A stretch of 64,000 nucleotides of DNA from Panorpa germanica (GCA_963678705.1 OY783208.1:10025282-10089281), one strand, 5' to 3'; shown: positions 1 through 9,960, counted from the first letter of the stretch. The notes: a model not told the origin generated them from the sequence alone. Program-made: numbers and translations.

Positions 1-50
1 AGTTTTCCTCTGCGTATACCGGGCACCTTAACAATTTGTTTTTATCTCCT
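1..50 (+). pseudogene. 3' LRR fragment of an LRR1-like gene, cut by the window edge and by an LTR element
   Basis: These 50 bases match 10372-10421 inside LRR1 without a visible mismatch, and they correspond to the LRR around 20311-20360 in LRR2. Translated, they give the end of one leucine-rich repeat. Identity stops at the string tttttatctc; what follows resembles the end of the LTR family. This is therefore the truncated end of another, very recent LRR1 copy lying mostly to the left of the window. No function can be assigned to the fragment itself. Confidence 0.8.
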
Positions 51-122
51 TTATCGCCTTTAGAACGACCATCAGCATCTTCACACATTTTTTACATCTG
101 ACTACCAACCTCACTTACAACA
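51..122 (+). repeat. Truncated 5' LTR remnant of retrotransposon copy 1
   Basis: The stretch resembles the last ~75 bp of the LTR (compare 4790-4864 and 59215-59291): a ctccttt / agaacgac-like start, a run of T then acat, and an acaaca end just before the primer-binding site. It is clearly diverged from the 3' LTR of the same element. The remaining ~750 bp of the LTR are absent, replaced by LRR gene sequence. Confidence 0.6.
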
Positions 123-124
123 AA

Positions 125-142
125 TGGTGTCAGGTGGGGTCT
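125..142 (+). other. Primer-binding site, tRNA-Leu type (copy 1)
   Basis: The string tggtgtcaggtggggtc begins two bases after the acaaca end of the LTR. It matches, apart from a base or two, the complement of a eukaryotic tRNA-Leu 3' end (TGGTGTCAGGAGTGGG, from general knowledge). The same site is at 59294 in copy 2. The position right after the LTR supports priming of minus-strand synthesis here. Confidence 0.65.
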
Positions 143-564
143 CGAAGAGATATTCCTACACATAAATATCCAAGAGGTACGCCCAAAATTTTTTTCTATA
201 TATTCTACACCTGGATGCAGATCAATTAAATCTGGATACCACTACGCCGATCGATTATTTCCAAAAATTGCTGAAAAGTACAACCTAGAACTTCATATCA
301 TCTGTATTTCACATAATTATCTACAAGTCTGGTGGATGCAAAACTACAGCCAGCTGAACCTGGAAAAAGAAATCTTTTGCCCTCCCCCGCGAATGGATGG
401 ATGCTTCTAGAACACTTGGAATAATCTAAATCGATGTTGGTCGCGTGCAGAATTCCGCACACAGCTGTGTATAGATTATAATCACTGATAAGAAAATCTT
501 TAAGTATAATAGAACGGTATCTTTTTTTTTGTATATAATTATTACTATAAATTGATAATTGTAT

Positions 565-915
565 TTTTTTTATATAGCAACGTTATTAATGAAGCTATCA
601 TTTTTTTAGTATTATATTCAGTACTTTTGAATATTTGCTGTAATCCAAGTATTTTTTATTAGCATCATTATTAACGTGGTTATAATTTTTTAGTATTATA
701 TTCAGTACTTTTGATATTTACTATAACCTAACTTTTTTTGTAGCATCATTGTTTGTCATTGAAGCTATTAATTTTTTAGTATTATATTCAGTACTTTTGA
801 ATATTTGCTATAATCCAAGTATTTTTTTGTAGCATCCTTGTCCATCATTGAAGCTATTAATTTTTTTATAGTATTATATCCAATACTTTTGCATATTTAC
901 TATAATATTTTTCTA
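565..915 (+). repeat. Leader tandem repeat, about four units of ~86 bp (copy 1)
   Basis: The core agtattatattcagtac recurs at 608, 692 and 778, with a diverged unit near 869; spacings are 84, 86 and ~92 bp. Each unit also carries a T-run, a gcatcattg-like segment and a gaagctat segment. Copy 2 has three units at the same place (59783, 59870, 59958), so unit number varies within the family. It lies in the untranslated leader between primer-binding site and gag. Function unknown. Confidence 0.85.
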
Positions 916-1217
916 TAATTGTTTCCGCAATTATACTAATTTATGTTAATATTTTTTTAGAACAACATCTTTTTTTGAACGAGAGGGAATTTTGAAAAGG
1001 AGAAGTAAAGAGCTGAAGCAGTTTGATAGCAGTCTGTTCAATCAGAGAGACTACCTTCCTGTTACAACTGCGGTGTCTGAGCCCCATCGGAAATTTCCTG
1101 TGAGTTACTGTTTTCGCTAACAATTTTTCCTTGTCAGAATCCTATTTTTCGGAGAGTCGTTTATTGGTACAAAATAATCTTTAGTCTGTATATTATATAT
1201 AACTTTAATTAAGTACA

Positions 1218-3758
1218 ATGGCACCGAACGTTCATTCCCTCACATTAGTTGAGAATACAATCAATCTAATTAATGAGTTTTCAAAAAATTTAGAAGTCCA
1301 ATCAACATCCTTAACAATAGTTGAATTAAAAATCAAAAACTTAGATAAAGCTTGGGTTAAATATAGTAGTATCGTAGAAGCACTGCTTCCAATTCTAAAA
1401 AATGAAGAAGCTACGGCTATCGTTAGTAAGTCTATGGAAGTTGAAAGTATTTATGACGACACTCTTATTTACTTGTTGAATTATAAGCAAACATTTGAGA
1501 ATGATACACATATTGTAGACGACTCAAAAAGCATAGATTCAATAAAAAATCTGAACTTAAGTCCAATGCAACTAACCGTTTTTGATGGAGAATATATTAA
1601 TTGGCAAAGTTTCATGGAATTATTTACAAATTTAATTCGTAATAATAGCAAACTATCAAACATTGAAAAAATGCATTATTTAAAATTAAATTTGACAGGA
1701 GAACCACTCAAACTCATAAAGAATTATCCTTTAACAAACGATAATTATGAAATTGTTTGGAACATCCTTTGTAAACGTTATGATAACAAGGTAGCACTTA
1801 TTGAAACCTATTTAAACAATTTGATAAACTACAATGTTATACGTTTAGAATCAGAAACTAATATCAAAAATTTTTTAGACGAAATTAATGAATCGATTAG
1901 AGCATTAACCGAGTTGGGAATATATTCTAATCATTCAGATTTTATTTTTATACATTTTTTAAAGACCAAGTTAGATTTTAACACATTAAAGGAATGGGAA
2001 AACAGAAATACTTCTGAATTACCAACCCTAAATGATTTTACGAATTTTCTTGAAACACGGTGGCGCACTCTAGAAAGAAGAAGGCATGTTGAATTTAAAA
2101 CAGATTCAAGTCATTCTATTTCTAGTAGTGAACCAGTTTCAAGTGAACAATTTGCTAACGAAGTCGAAACAAAATTTAAAACTTTTTTTTGTAACTATTG
2201 TAAAAAAAATGGTCATTTAGAGAAATATTGTTTTATCAAGAAGGAAAATGCGGATACGGTATATCCTGTCGCGCAAATTAATATTTGTAGGAGAGATACG
2301 GTATTTTCAAAACCTTCTGTTTATTGTAAAAGATCGAGACATCTTGAATCTGATGGTCCTCAAGTATCTTTTACTAAAAATACAAAACAAAATTCACGTT
2401 CTTTTTATAATCACCATTTACGTAAATTTAATAGTTTAAATAAAAATATTGAGATTAAAGAAATACAAAATACCAATGATATAACAAATTTTAACTGTAA
2501 CAATGAAAATGTTATTGACAAGCAAACAGCTGACACTGTTCAATTCAGAATAGTCGCAGCCAAAGCAAAGACTGTATCATTTTTATTGGACACTGGTTCT
2601 CAAATTTCTTTAATTAAACAAAATATTTTAAAAAATAATATCAAAATAGATAGTACATCTAAAGTGTTATTAAAGGGAATCTCTGAAGGCACGCCTTATA
2701 CTTTAGGTTCACTAAAAACTTCTATAATTTTAGATAGTTCTAGGTCGAAACATACTTTTCAGGTTGTGTCAGAGGATTTCCCCATTAAGCATGATGGAAT
2801 CATAGGATTAGATATTTTACGTACATTTAAAGCAGTAATTAATTTGGAAACAAACAGCGTACAATTCTCACAACATGGCAAAATATTTGAATTCCCATTA
2901 TTGAACATAAACAGTATTATCATAGTTCCAGCACGTACTAGGAAATTAATTCCTATGTCGGGTTCTACGGTAGGAGTTTGTGTAGCCAAGGAATTGCTAC
3001 CTGAAGTTTTTTTAGCCAACGCATTAATTAATCCTGTTAATAATACTTTTTATATATCAATAACTAATTCCTCAGCAAAAGATGTAATACTTGACAATTT
3101 TAAACCAGATATTATTCCAATAAATAAATTTAATTTTTACCATTTTTTGAAAAGAAATCCTAACGATCCTAAAAGATCCTTACGACATCTTTTATTTAAT
3201 AATATAGATTTTTCAAATGTTAATTCAAAATACTTAACAGATTTAATGGAAATCTGTAATAATTTTAATAACATATTTTTTTTCCCGGTAGATAAGTTAT
3301 CTTGTGCGAGTGCACTGAGTAACTCACCTAACCCTGTAAACATTAAGCCGCATAGATTATCTCATGCGCATAAAGAAATTGTTGAGAAGCATATTCAAGA
3401 ACTGTTGGCAAACAACATTATTGAAAAATGCGACTCACAGTTTAACGCACCTCTGTTAATGGTACCTAAAAAAGCAGATGTGTCTGGGAACAAACAATTT
3501 TGCGTTGTAATCGATTATCGTAAACTTAATGAGCAGACGACAAGTGATGTTTATACTTTGCCTCTTGTACATGACATACTAGACCAATTTAGTGGTGCAA
3601 AATATTCTTCTACGATTGATTTAGCTACAAATAAATTTACTAGTAATAAACCAAAATTTAAACTAAATTTTGATAAAAGGGTCAATTCTTTTTTTTCACC
3701 TAGAAAGTATACGGTAGTTAATAGGAATAGATTGAAGAGATTTTGTACCAATGAATAA
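1218..3758 (+). CDS. Gag-protease-truncated reverse transcriptase polyprotein, copy 1
   Basis: 846 residues from an ATG in a good context just after the leader. N-terminal coiled, Gag-like region; a DUF1759/BEL-Pao-like gag segment (FDGEY.NWQSF, about residues 125-270); a CCHC zinc knuckle CX2CX4HX4C near residue 325; an aspartic protease motif LLDTGS near 456; and Gypsy-type RT from about 710 (KPHRL, APLLMVPKK, VIDYRKLNEQ near 765). The frame then jumps from the STIDLA part of RT straight into the C-terminal tail NKFTSNKPKFKLNFDK. The polymerase YxDD box, RNase H and all of integrase are missing. The first RT block also has a Cys where copy 2 has Arg (QFCVV vs QFRVV). Product would be a defective polyprotein; Gag and protease could still be made. 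Confidence 0.85.
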   Translation: MAPNVHSLTLVENTINLINEFSKNLEVQSTSLTIVELKIKNLDKAWVKYSSIVEALLPILKNEEATAIVSKSMEVESIYDDTLIYLLNYKQTFENDTHIVDDSKSIDSIKNLNLSPMQLTVFDGEYINWQSFMELFTNLIRNNSKLSNIEKMHYLKLNLTGEPLKLIKNYPLTNDNYEIVWNILCKRYDNKVALIETYLNNLINYNVIRLESETNIKNFLDEINESIRALTELGIYSNHSDFIFIHFLKTKLDFNTLKEWENRNTSELPTLNDFTNFLETRWRTLERRRHVEFKTDSSHSISSSEPVSSEQFANEVETKFKTFFCNYCKKNGHLEKYCFIKKENADTVYPVAQINICRRDTVFSKPSVYCKRSRHLESDGPQVSFTKNTKQNSRSFYNHHLRKFNSLNKNIEIKEIQNTNDITNFNCNNENVIDKQTADTVQFRIVAAKAKTVSFLLDTGSQISLIKQNILKNNIKIDSTSKVLLKGISEGTPYTLGSLKTSIILDSSRSKHTFQVVSEDFPIKHDGIIGLDILRTFKAVINLETNSVQFSQHGKIFEFPLLNINSIIIVPARTRKLIPMSGSTVGVCVAKELLPEVFLANALINPVNNTFYISITNSSAKDVILDNFKPDIIPINKFNFYHFLKRNPNDPKRSLRHLLFNNIDFSNVNSKYLTDLMEICNNFNNIFFFPVDKLSCASALSNSPNPVNIKPHRLSHAHKEIVEKHIQELLANNIIEKCDSQFNAPLLMVPKKADVSGNKQFCVVIDYRKLNEQTTSDVYTLPLVHDILDQFSGAKYSSTIDLATNKFTSNKPKFKLNFDKRVNSFFSPRKYTVVNRNRLKRFCTNE

Positions 3759-4033
3759 AACCTTGACGGATAAGATGGATTTTGTCAGGGATGATTGTTT
3801 TGTGGAGCAGTGTTAACTCTATACGATGGGATCAGAATCGTTGTCGACACTTTGCTTCTCTTTTTGTTTTTTTTCCAGAATTGTAACTCGTATATTTTGT
3901 TTTTATACGTGTCCCTTTTTTTTTGGAAGGGGGTGTTGCGATAGTACGACATCGTCCTATCTTCCTTTTTCTTTTTCTTGGAAAGAAACGCATATGTTTG
4001 TTTAATATGCGTTCCTTTTCTAGGGTTGAAGGG
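3759..4033 (+). other. 3' untranslated region and polypurine tract of copy 1
   Basis: About 275 bp between the ORF stop and the 3' LTR, nearly identical to 63053-63290. It has pyrimidine-rich runs, a purine run ggaaggggg near 3930 and gaaggg directly against the LTR at 4033. The latter is the more likely plus-strand primer because it touches the LTR start. A near-palindrome atagtacgacatcgtcctat lies at about 3940. Confidence 0.6.
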
Positions 4034-4864
4034 TGTTGTAAGTACGCATAAGTCGTACTTATCCTTCCTATTTTTAATATAAATGTTATTTATTTTATAA
4101 GAATTATATTACGTTATCTTTAATTTTAGTATTAATATTGTAATAAATAATTGTTTAAAGTTAGCGCTTGTAAACATTGACTCTGGTCTGTGGATATTTT
4201 ATATTGTTATTTAATTTTTGGCAACACTGAACTAGTATTGTATGATGTAAAGTTAACAAATAAATTGTTAATATACCGTTTTGTACTGGAGTCAAAAAGC
4301 CAGTCTTCTCCTGAGTCTCAACCAAGTGTTTACTAATTGTACTTCGTTCGTACAATACTCCAATTGTAACATCTAAGTATTCAATAGTGAGCACATTTTA
4401 ACTATTAATCAAATTATAACACTAGAATTACATTTTGTTTTATATCTGGCATCTTTATTAATCCAATAAAATACTATTGTAATTAAGTACGTAGATATAA
4501 TATTACAACGAATAAATGATATATTTTAATAAAAGTGTTTGTATTAATAGTAATAAAAAGATACTAATTGTTCAACCGTCGTATGTTGCAACGAGGTTAC
4601 TTTAGACCGCTCAAGTATTCTCTAATTGCAACAATACACCGTCTTAACAAGAATCCTATTAATCATCTGAAGAGACTTAATTCTTATCTACGTGAGTGAT
4701 TCAAGAAGGTGGATGATCGTCAACTGAAGAGTCTACTTCCAGAAACTAGCATCCCTGCGGAATGTATTAGCAAGCTGAGTAATCTCCTTCTAGAACGACA
4801 ATCCGACCTCTTTTTACAACATTGATGTCAGGTGTAACATCCGCCCTCGAATCTACTCACAACA
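4034..4864 (+). repeat. 3' LTR of retrotransposon copy 1
   Basis: 831 bp starting TGTTGTAAGTACG and ending ACAACA. It aligns along its length with the copy 2 LTRs at 58480-59291 and 63291-64000. It starts with a perfect 7-bp hairpin (AAGTACG / CGTACTT). AATAAA-type signals lie near 4465, 4510 and 4532. Near the end (4816-4834) there is a second acaaca followed by a sequence resembling the primer-binding site. Confidence 0.85.
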
Positions 4865-4865
4865 A

Positions 4866-5368
4866 TAGTATTCTAGTATTCTACCTGGACGTAACCAACC
4901 TATACCATATGTATTTTTTGCCGACGATGCGTTCCCATTATCACCTAACCTAATGAAACCATACCCAGGCGTGCAAAAAGAAGGATCTGCGAAGAGAATA
5001 TTTAACTATCGTCTTAGTAGAGCAAGACGAATATCTGAAAATGTCTTCGGAATTTTAGCCAGCAAATTTAGAATATTTAGAAAACCAATGATTTTGGCAT
5101 CAGACAACGCTGTAACTTACACAACTTTCTAAAAGACAGTTCGACTTCTAAAAGAGTTTATAATCCTCCAAGTACATATGACATTGAAGACATAGATGCA
5201 GGGGAATTTATACATGGAACATGGAGAACAGAACCAGGAAATTTAAGTTTAAATTCTTTGAGAAATGTGCCCCGAAACTCATCCTTAGAAGCAAAAAATA
5301 TCAGAGAAGAATTCGCTAATTATTTTGTTTCTCCAATTGGATCTGTTCCATGGCAAAATAATTTTTAA
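4866..5368 (+). pseudogene. PIF/Harbinger transposase (HARBI1-like), C-terminal half, frameshifted
   Basis: From about 4881 the reading frame gives LPGRNQPIPYVFFADDAFPL, then MKPYPG and RIFNYRLSRARRISEN, the signature of the DDE_4/Harbinger nuclease; the ADDAFPL box holds the second catalytic Asp region. A stop at 5131 ends that frame, and the continuation HNFLKDSSTSKRVYNPPS runs in another frame to a TAA at 5366-5368. One small deletion near 5120 explains the break. The N-terminal half and first catalytic Asp are absent; the left neighbour is the LTR at 4864, so the LTR element or a later deletion removed them. Non-functional. Confidence 0.8.
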
Positions 5369-5519
5369 TTTTTTACCCTTCATTTAAACACAATTAATCC
5401 GTTGCAATATTTCTAAAGAAATCTGTATTTTTTTAAACATGATATTAAATTTATAAGAATAATTAAATTGTTTTATGACCTACCTCAGCCCATCCCTCCT
5501 TACAGGAATACACTTTATT

Positions 5520-5850
5520 TTAATCGCGAAGAAAAACTAACGTTTCGTATCCAAACCATTTGGAAATGAAGCTGACACCAGCTCCAGACTTCTTCATAGT
5601 CTTGTATTTCCTACGCTCTCTAAAAAACTGCGCTTGTAGGTTTCTAATTTTTTTAATAACTTCATTTTTATTTTTATATGTTATTGCTTTACAAATATTT
5701 CTCCAAGCGTCGTGTTTACTTTCGCGGTTTTCATATTTCATATCTTTGGCATTCCAAAGACATGGATATTGTCTATAATTTTCAATCAAATTTAAAGTCC
5801 ATTTTAAAATATTTTTACAATCCTATTATTCGGGACCATATTCAAGTTCA
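5520..5850 (-). pseudogene. MADF (Myb/SANT-like) DNA-binding protein of the Harbinger element
   Basis: The minus strand encodes a MADF-type domain: KWTLNLIENYRQYPCLWN, then a KHDAWRNI block, IRNLQAQFFRERRK and SGAGVSFISKW. The continuous ORF is 89 residues (5520-5789); in-frame upstream codons to about 5830 extend the domain start. PIF/Harbinger elements carry such a DNA-binding ORF beside the transposase, here convergent with it. The family protein is usually longer than what is left; the C-terminal part ends at 5520. Whether it is still expressed cannot be seen. Confidence 0.7.
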
Positions 5851-5929
5851 CTTTGATATATACCGACAAGCCGCTGAAACATATTTGTTTAATACAAATA
5901 CCACCCAGAATTTTTAAAAATAGCAAAAA

Positions 5930-6963
5930 TATTAGGTTTTGCTAATAAAACTAAGGGTTTTATTAGTGTCGCATGTTTAAATCGCACTTGTCTGTACGTA
6001 AGTACAACTTAAAACTAAAACATATTTAGTACACTCAAGTCTAAATAATGTCTATTTATATATGAAAATATATAAATGTTTTATGTCGCATGTTTATGTC
6101 GCACCTATCTGTACTGAGCATAAGGGTGAATGTCTCATTTCATGTCAATAAAATGAAAACTCAACTTACATTGTTTAAAATGCCGAAATTTATAATAACA
6201 ATTGTAAATAATAAATATCTTGAATGCAACCAATGGAAATGAACGACCAACAATTCATTTTTTAAATTCAATGTACCGGAAGTACTACATTGTGAAACCC
6301 TTCTAATCTGCGTCGTTTGGTTGTTCAGTTGTTTACAACAAAACCGTCAACTGATTACCGGAATTAAACACGTTGCGTAATTAATCATTGTTAGTAGATG
6401 TTAATTAGCGCCTCTCACCCCGCGCTGAGCAATAATTAAGCCTGCTCTTATGAAGGAACCCATCAGCCGATTTCATCTGAAGAAGAATCTTTGCCAATTC
6501 AATATTCTCCAGGCATTACCGATAGCGCGATTATTCGAAATATGACACGAGCATGTTACAATATGTATTTAATTTATTAAATACTTACTCGACATTTTTC
6601 TTGCAGAATAATTCTACGCGGTTTTAGTTCCATATACTAACTTAGTTTAGCACACTATACCGCCTTCAGCCCTTTTGTCCTTCGAATTCAATTTAGCGAA
6701 TTAACTAAATTATGATGACGTTATCAATGAATTTGCTGTAGAACCAAGTAAGAAAATAAAACGGAAATCACACTTTGTAACCTTACGCAGAGGAAATACG
6801 CATACGAAAGATATTTTGTGTCTATCTTTATGAATGGTTTTCTTACATTAATTTATACTTACTTACTTAATTTAATTTATTTTATGAAATGAAAAGTCCC
6901 CTTAGTCAACATTGTACCGAGCCTCATTTTTATTCATTTCATTCCTGACTATTTTATTTCAAA
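5930..6963. other. Non-coding interval between Harbinger relic and Helitron 1
   Basis: No credible coding sequence. Two imperfect direct repeats of a gtcgcatgttta..tcgcac..tctgtac segment lie at 5967-5996 and 6082-6111, perhaps part of the Harbinger end. A stretch at about 6710-6790 (gttatcaatgaatttgctgta and following) recurs at 16565-16640. Both copies lie upstream of an LRR gene, so it marks the tandem duplication. Confidence 0.5.
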
Positions 6964-7261
6964 CTAGCTGACCCGGCGAACTTCGTACCGCCTAACAGTC
7001 AATGAATGTCTTGTTACCTTTTAGCTGAACTAATTTAGGCTTTGATGAACGTATTACAATGATACAAAATAATATTTATTAATATAGATAGAAACATAAA
7101 AGTATTTTATTATGATCAATGATGATGAAAACATACAGAATGAGAATAAAAATTTAAAAAATAATAATAATTAAGTAATTCAAACTCATGTCAGAAAAAA
7201 ATGATTAAAAACTATGTTGTGCAGATTGGAATGCACTCGGATTAATTCATTAATGGGATTT

Positions 7262-8047
7262 TCATTCAAGCACCTTGTGGTAAACGACATTCTTTGTTTT
7301 TTGGTCAGGCGCAAGAACAAATAAAGCGGATGGTTTGCCGACACGTGAGCATGCCACGTACAATTGACCATGAGAAAAACATGCATTTTCTAGATTGAGG
7401 CCACAAATAGTCAAGGATTGGCCCTGTGATTTGTTGATCGTCATGGCGAAGGCAAGACGAATCGGGAATTGAATTCGTTTAAACTCAAATGGCATATCCG
7501 TTGGGATCATCGGAATCCTTGGAATAAGAACTTCCTCATCGTGAATCACATTGCTCATCAGTTTTTTTATCACCAAACGCGTTCCATTGCACAGTTTTGG
7601 TTGGTTTAAATTTCTAAGCATGATGACTACCGAGCCAACCTTAAGTTTTAAATTGTGCGGTGGTAAACCAGGCACATCCAAGGAGTTTAAAAATTCACTT
7701 GGATAATTAGTGGCTTCTTCTTCGTTTGTTACACAGTCGATAGATTTGAATGAATACAGAGTACCTACGATTTGATTTTGAATTATAAAATTGAGGTCCT
7801 CTACATCTTTATTTTTAGCGGCCAAAATTGCTCGCTCACTTAACCATTTAGTATTTTTGTGGTTAGCAATGATATCCGGGAATACTTTGTTGATAAGCTC
7901 GTCTTTTGATGATACAAAATTGCAAACATTTGGAGGAAATGAAATCAAACCGCTCGATTTGTCAACAGGAACACGGCCATTACCGATAGTCAGCAATTGC
8001 TTCGAGAAATCTTCAGCAGATAGATCGTTCAACAATGCAACTCTCAT
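7262..8047 (-). pseudogene. Helitron 1 PIF1-type helicase, C-terminal half
   Basis: 261 residues open to the natural C-terminus. Visible helicase features: VGSVVIMLRNLN near residue 140, LAFAMTINKSQGQSL (motif V region) near 205, and GQLYVACSRVG (motif VI with its arginine) near 230, ending NVVYHKVLE. These belong to the RepHel protein that unwinds and transfers a strand during rolling-circle transposition. The Walker A/B half is missing; directly upstream the protein switches to an N-terminal segment, so a deletion of several kb removed the centre. Cannot act alone. Confidence 0.85.
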
Positions 8048-8302
8048 ATTTACAGACAGTTAAAGTTTCTTTACATATCGCCACAGATTTCTTGAAGTCT
8101 TGAACAGCCTGACCAATGCATGATGTTCATGAAGCATTTGCTGCAGATCTTGGAGAATTGCTCTTTTCGTAGCTGTGTTGATCCCTTGACGCCGGTCAAG
8201 TTGTTTTTCCATATTGCCCATGAAGTATATTTGCAAGAATTTATGCTGTGCATCTTCTATAGGTTGCAATGATCCAATGCGATGGCAAATCTGGCCTTAA
8301 AT
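8048..8302 (-). pseudogene. Helitron 1 Rep N-terminal segment (exon after intron)
   Basis: After a splice acceptor at 8303 the frame reads a GQICHRIGSL-like block, then AQHKFLQIYFMGNMEKQLDRR, a conserved part upstream of the HUH nuclease in Helitron proteins. A TAA replaces a Gln codon right after the acceptor, and the frame ends at 8060 beside the helicase half. Equivalent residues occur in Helitron 2 from 53920. Broken by a nonsense change and by the central deletion. Confidence 0.75.
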
Positions 8303-8462
8303 CTGTAAAGTCAAAGCCATAGTTATAGTTAGATTTACAAACACTTTTTTTACAAACACTTTTTTTTTTTCAAATAATAACATGCCAAATACAGAAATCT
8401 AACAAACTACATTCCAGATTTTTTTTACAATCATAGAAAATATAGTTTTTAACGTAAATTAC
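8303..8462 (-). other. Intron in Helitron 1 Rep gene
   Basis: Minus-strand donor CATTTAAG|GTAATTTACG at 8462 and acceptor gactttacag at 8303 flank 160 bp. Removing it joins a ..PTFK end to an I.GQI.HRIGSL start, the usual continuous Helitron protein. Helitron 2 has an intron at the same protein position (53774-53919). Confidence 0.7.
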
Positions 8463-9068
8463 CTTAAATGTCGGATTATATCCGTGTTCTTCGATAATTT
8501 CCGCCCCAAATGAAGTCATTTGGAAACAGACATTGTATTTTTGAGTGTTCGCTAGAAAATGTCGTGATTCTAGTGTTTCGCCATAAAGCAGGGAGCACAA
8601 TGGCTCTGGTGGCGGGACCAATGATGGCAATTTCACTTTACCACTAAGGCAGCACAAACCAGGCGTTTCACCAGCAAACCTCAATGCTCCACAATGCTGG
8701 CAAACAACGTCCATTGGACCAATGCAAACTAAACGATGCAAGCTGTAGTCGATGGTGCAATCATATAGAAACGCTGCTCGATTCAAATCAATACTTGAAC
8801 CATTTCATCTTGCACTTCGAAGATTATTCCTTTGTTCATCTGTACGATAAGCTCGACGATTTCTCGTTTCTAACCTAGCCGTTTCACGGGCTACCTCTCT
8901 TTGCTCTGTTTGAGAAGAACGAATTAAGGCCCTTCATTGCTCGATACTAACGCGGTGCTCTTCTCGTGCAATTTCTCGTTCTTCATCAGATAATTGACTC
9001 GCGATATTCCGTTGCCTAATTGCATTACGGCTCCGCTGGGAAAGATAAGATCTTCTAGGACGCGGCAT
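8463..9068 (-). pseudogene. Helitron 1 protein N-terminus
   Basis: Starts MPRPRRSYLSQRSR at 9068, followed by an Arg/Glu-rich helical region. After a frameshift near 8940 it continues through RRAYRTDEQRNN and a single stop near 8808 to a cysteine block: CQHCGALRF and GLCCLSGKVKLP (8500-8720). The cysteine pattern is the zinc-binding N-terminus of insect Helitron proteins. At least one frameshift and one stop make it non-functional. Confidence 0.7.
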
Positions 9069-9732
9069 AGTTATTAATATTAATACTGAATGTGCACTCG
9101 CATAAAACCACAAAAAACCACTTTCGAGACATAGACAATAGCTCAAAGAGTATATAAGCACTACATATGAATAGCTTATCAAGAAAAATTATAGTTATAG
9201 ATAACCTATAAAAAGACATTTACACTTTTGTTAACCTGTACAATAAATCTTAGGTATTATTTTCTGAAATTAAAAATTAAATAATTAATAAATAATTTAC
9301 ACAAATTAATGTCTAAAACAAACAAATATAACAGTACCTGAACTTTCGAGACATTTTACAAAAAATAAATTTCTGAACACACACATGAATAGTTGTTACA
9401 ACATGTTGTCATGACAACAAATGTTTGACATGAAATAAACAAATCAGCATTTATTGAAATGATTAAGTATCGAGTTTTCATTGTCGAGTTTTTTAAATTT
9501 CGAATTTTCATTGTTTTTAAGATGTATTATGCTATTGTAAGTGTTGTAACAAACCCGTCTTTGTTTTATATATTTTCATTGTTTTTAAGATGTATTATGC
9601 TATTCGGGGCGAAGACAAATCCAACGAATCAATAACCATGAATATTGGTTCAGCAGATCTCGAGTTATAAGTGTTGCAACAAACCCGTCTTTCTTTTATA
9701 TATTAAGATTGTAATATAAGTTGAGAAAAGTA

Positions 9733-9960
9733 ATAGCATCTAAAACAGAAACTTGTAGAAAATGTTTATCAAAGTGACGCAAGTAAGAATTAATGAAATA
9801 ATTAACAAAAGGAAATACTGTTACCATTAACTAAAACGTTCTTTGCACGATAAGTCTAATGGGCCAATTTAATTGTAACGTGCCTAGTTCGTGTGCTTAC
9901 ACTTTTCTGAAAACGAATCGGGAAATAAATTACTAGAGTGTAAAGTCTAATAAATATTTA
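9733..9960 (+). other. Duplicated region upstream of LRR1
   Basis: The block at 9733-9815 (tagcatctaaaacagaaact and following) recurs at 17100-17185, upstream of LRR2. Both are AT-rich and non-coding, and sit 0.2-1.3 kb before the LRR coding sequence. It is probably shared ancestral 5' flank, possibly holding the promoter, but no TATA or initiator can be assigned with confidence. Confidence 0.45.

Larger units (their letters stand above)
51..4864 (+). mobile_element. Gypsy-type LTR retrotransposon, copy 1, internally deleted
   Basis: Order seen: remnant of a 5' LTR end, primer-binding site at 125, a tandem-repeat leader, one gag-pro-pol ORF (1218-3758), a 3' untranslated stretch and a full 3' LTR (4034-4864). 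The same family recurs at 58480-64000. The ORF stops inside reverse transcriptase, so the RT active site, RNase H and integrase are gone and the copy cannot move by itself. The left LTR is reduced to about 70 bp fused to an LRR gene fragment. The right LTR abuts a Harbinger transposase relic. No target duplication is recognisable because the left end is lost. Confidence 0.85.
6964..9708 (-). mobile_element. Helitron 1, internally deleted, minus strand
   Basis: On the minus strand the element begins A|TCTTAATATATAAAAGAAAG (5' end at 9708), a typical Helitron 5' start, and finishes GGGTCAGCTAG|T at 6964, the CTRR-type 3' end, with a GGCG/CGCC hairpin just inside. The bordering A and T fit insertion into an AT dinucleotide. 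It carries N-terminal protein pieces, an intron and a helicase C-terminal half. The replication-initiator (HUH) domain and the helicase N-terminal half are missing. A short internal duplication of a gtttttaagatgtattatgc segment is seen at about 9515 and 9584. Confidence 0.85.

Noticed and set aside
2759..3751. Antisense frames across the copy 1 pol region
   Set aside because: Mirrored in copy 2 at 61750-62304 only because the sense sequence is conserved; no domain.
7791..8063. Plus-strand ORF of 90 codons over the Helitron 1 helicase
   Set aside because: It lies opposite the recognised helicase and has no independent support.
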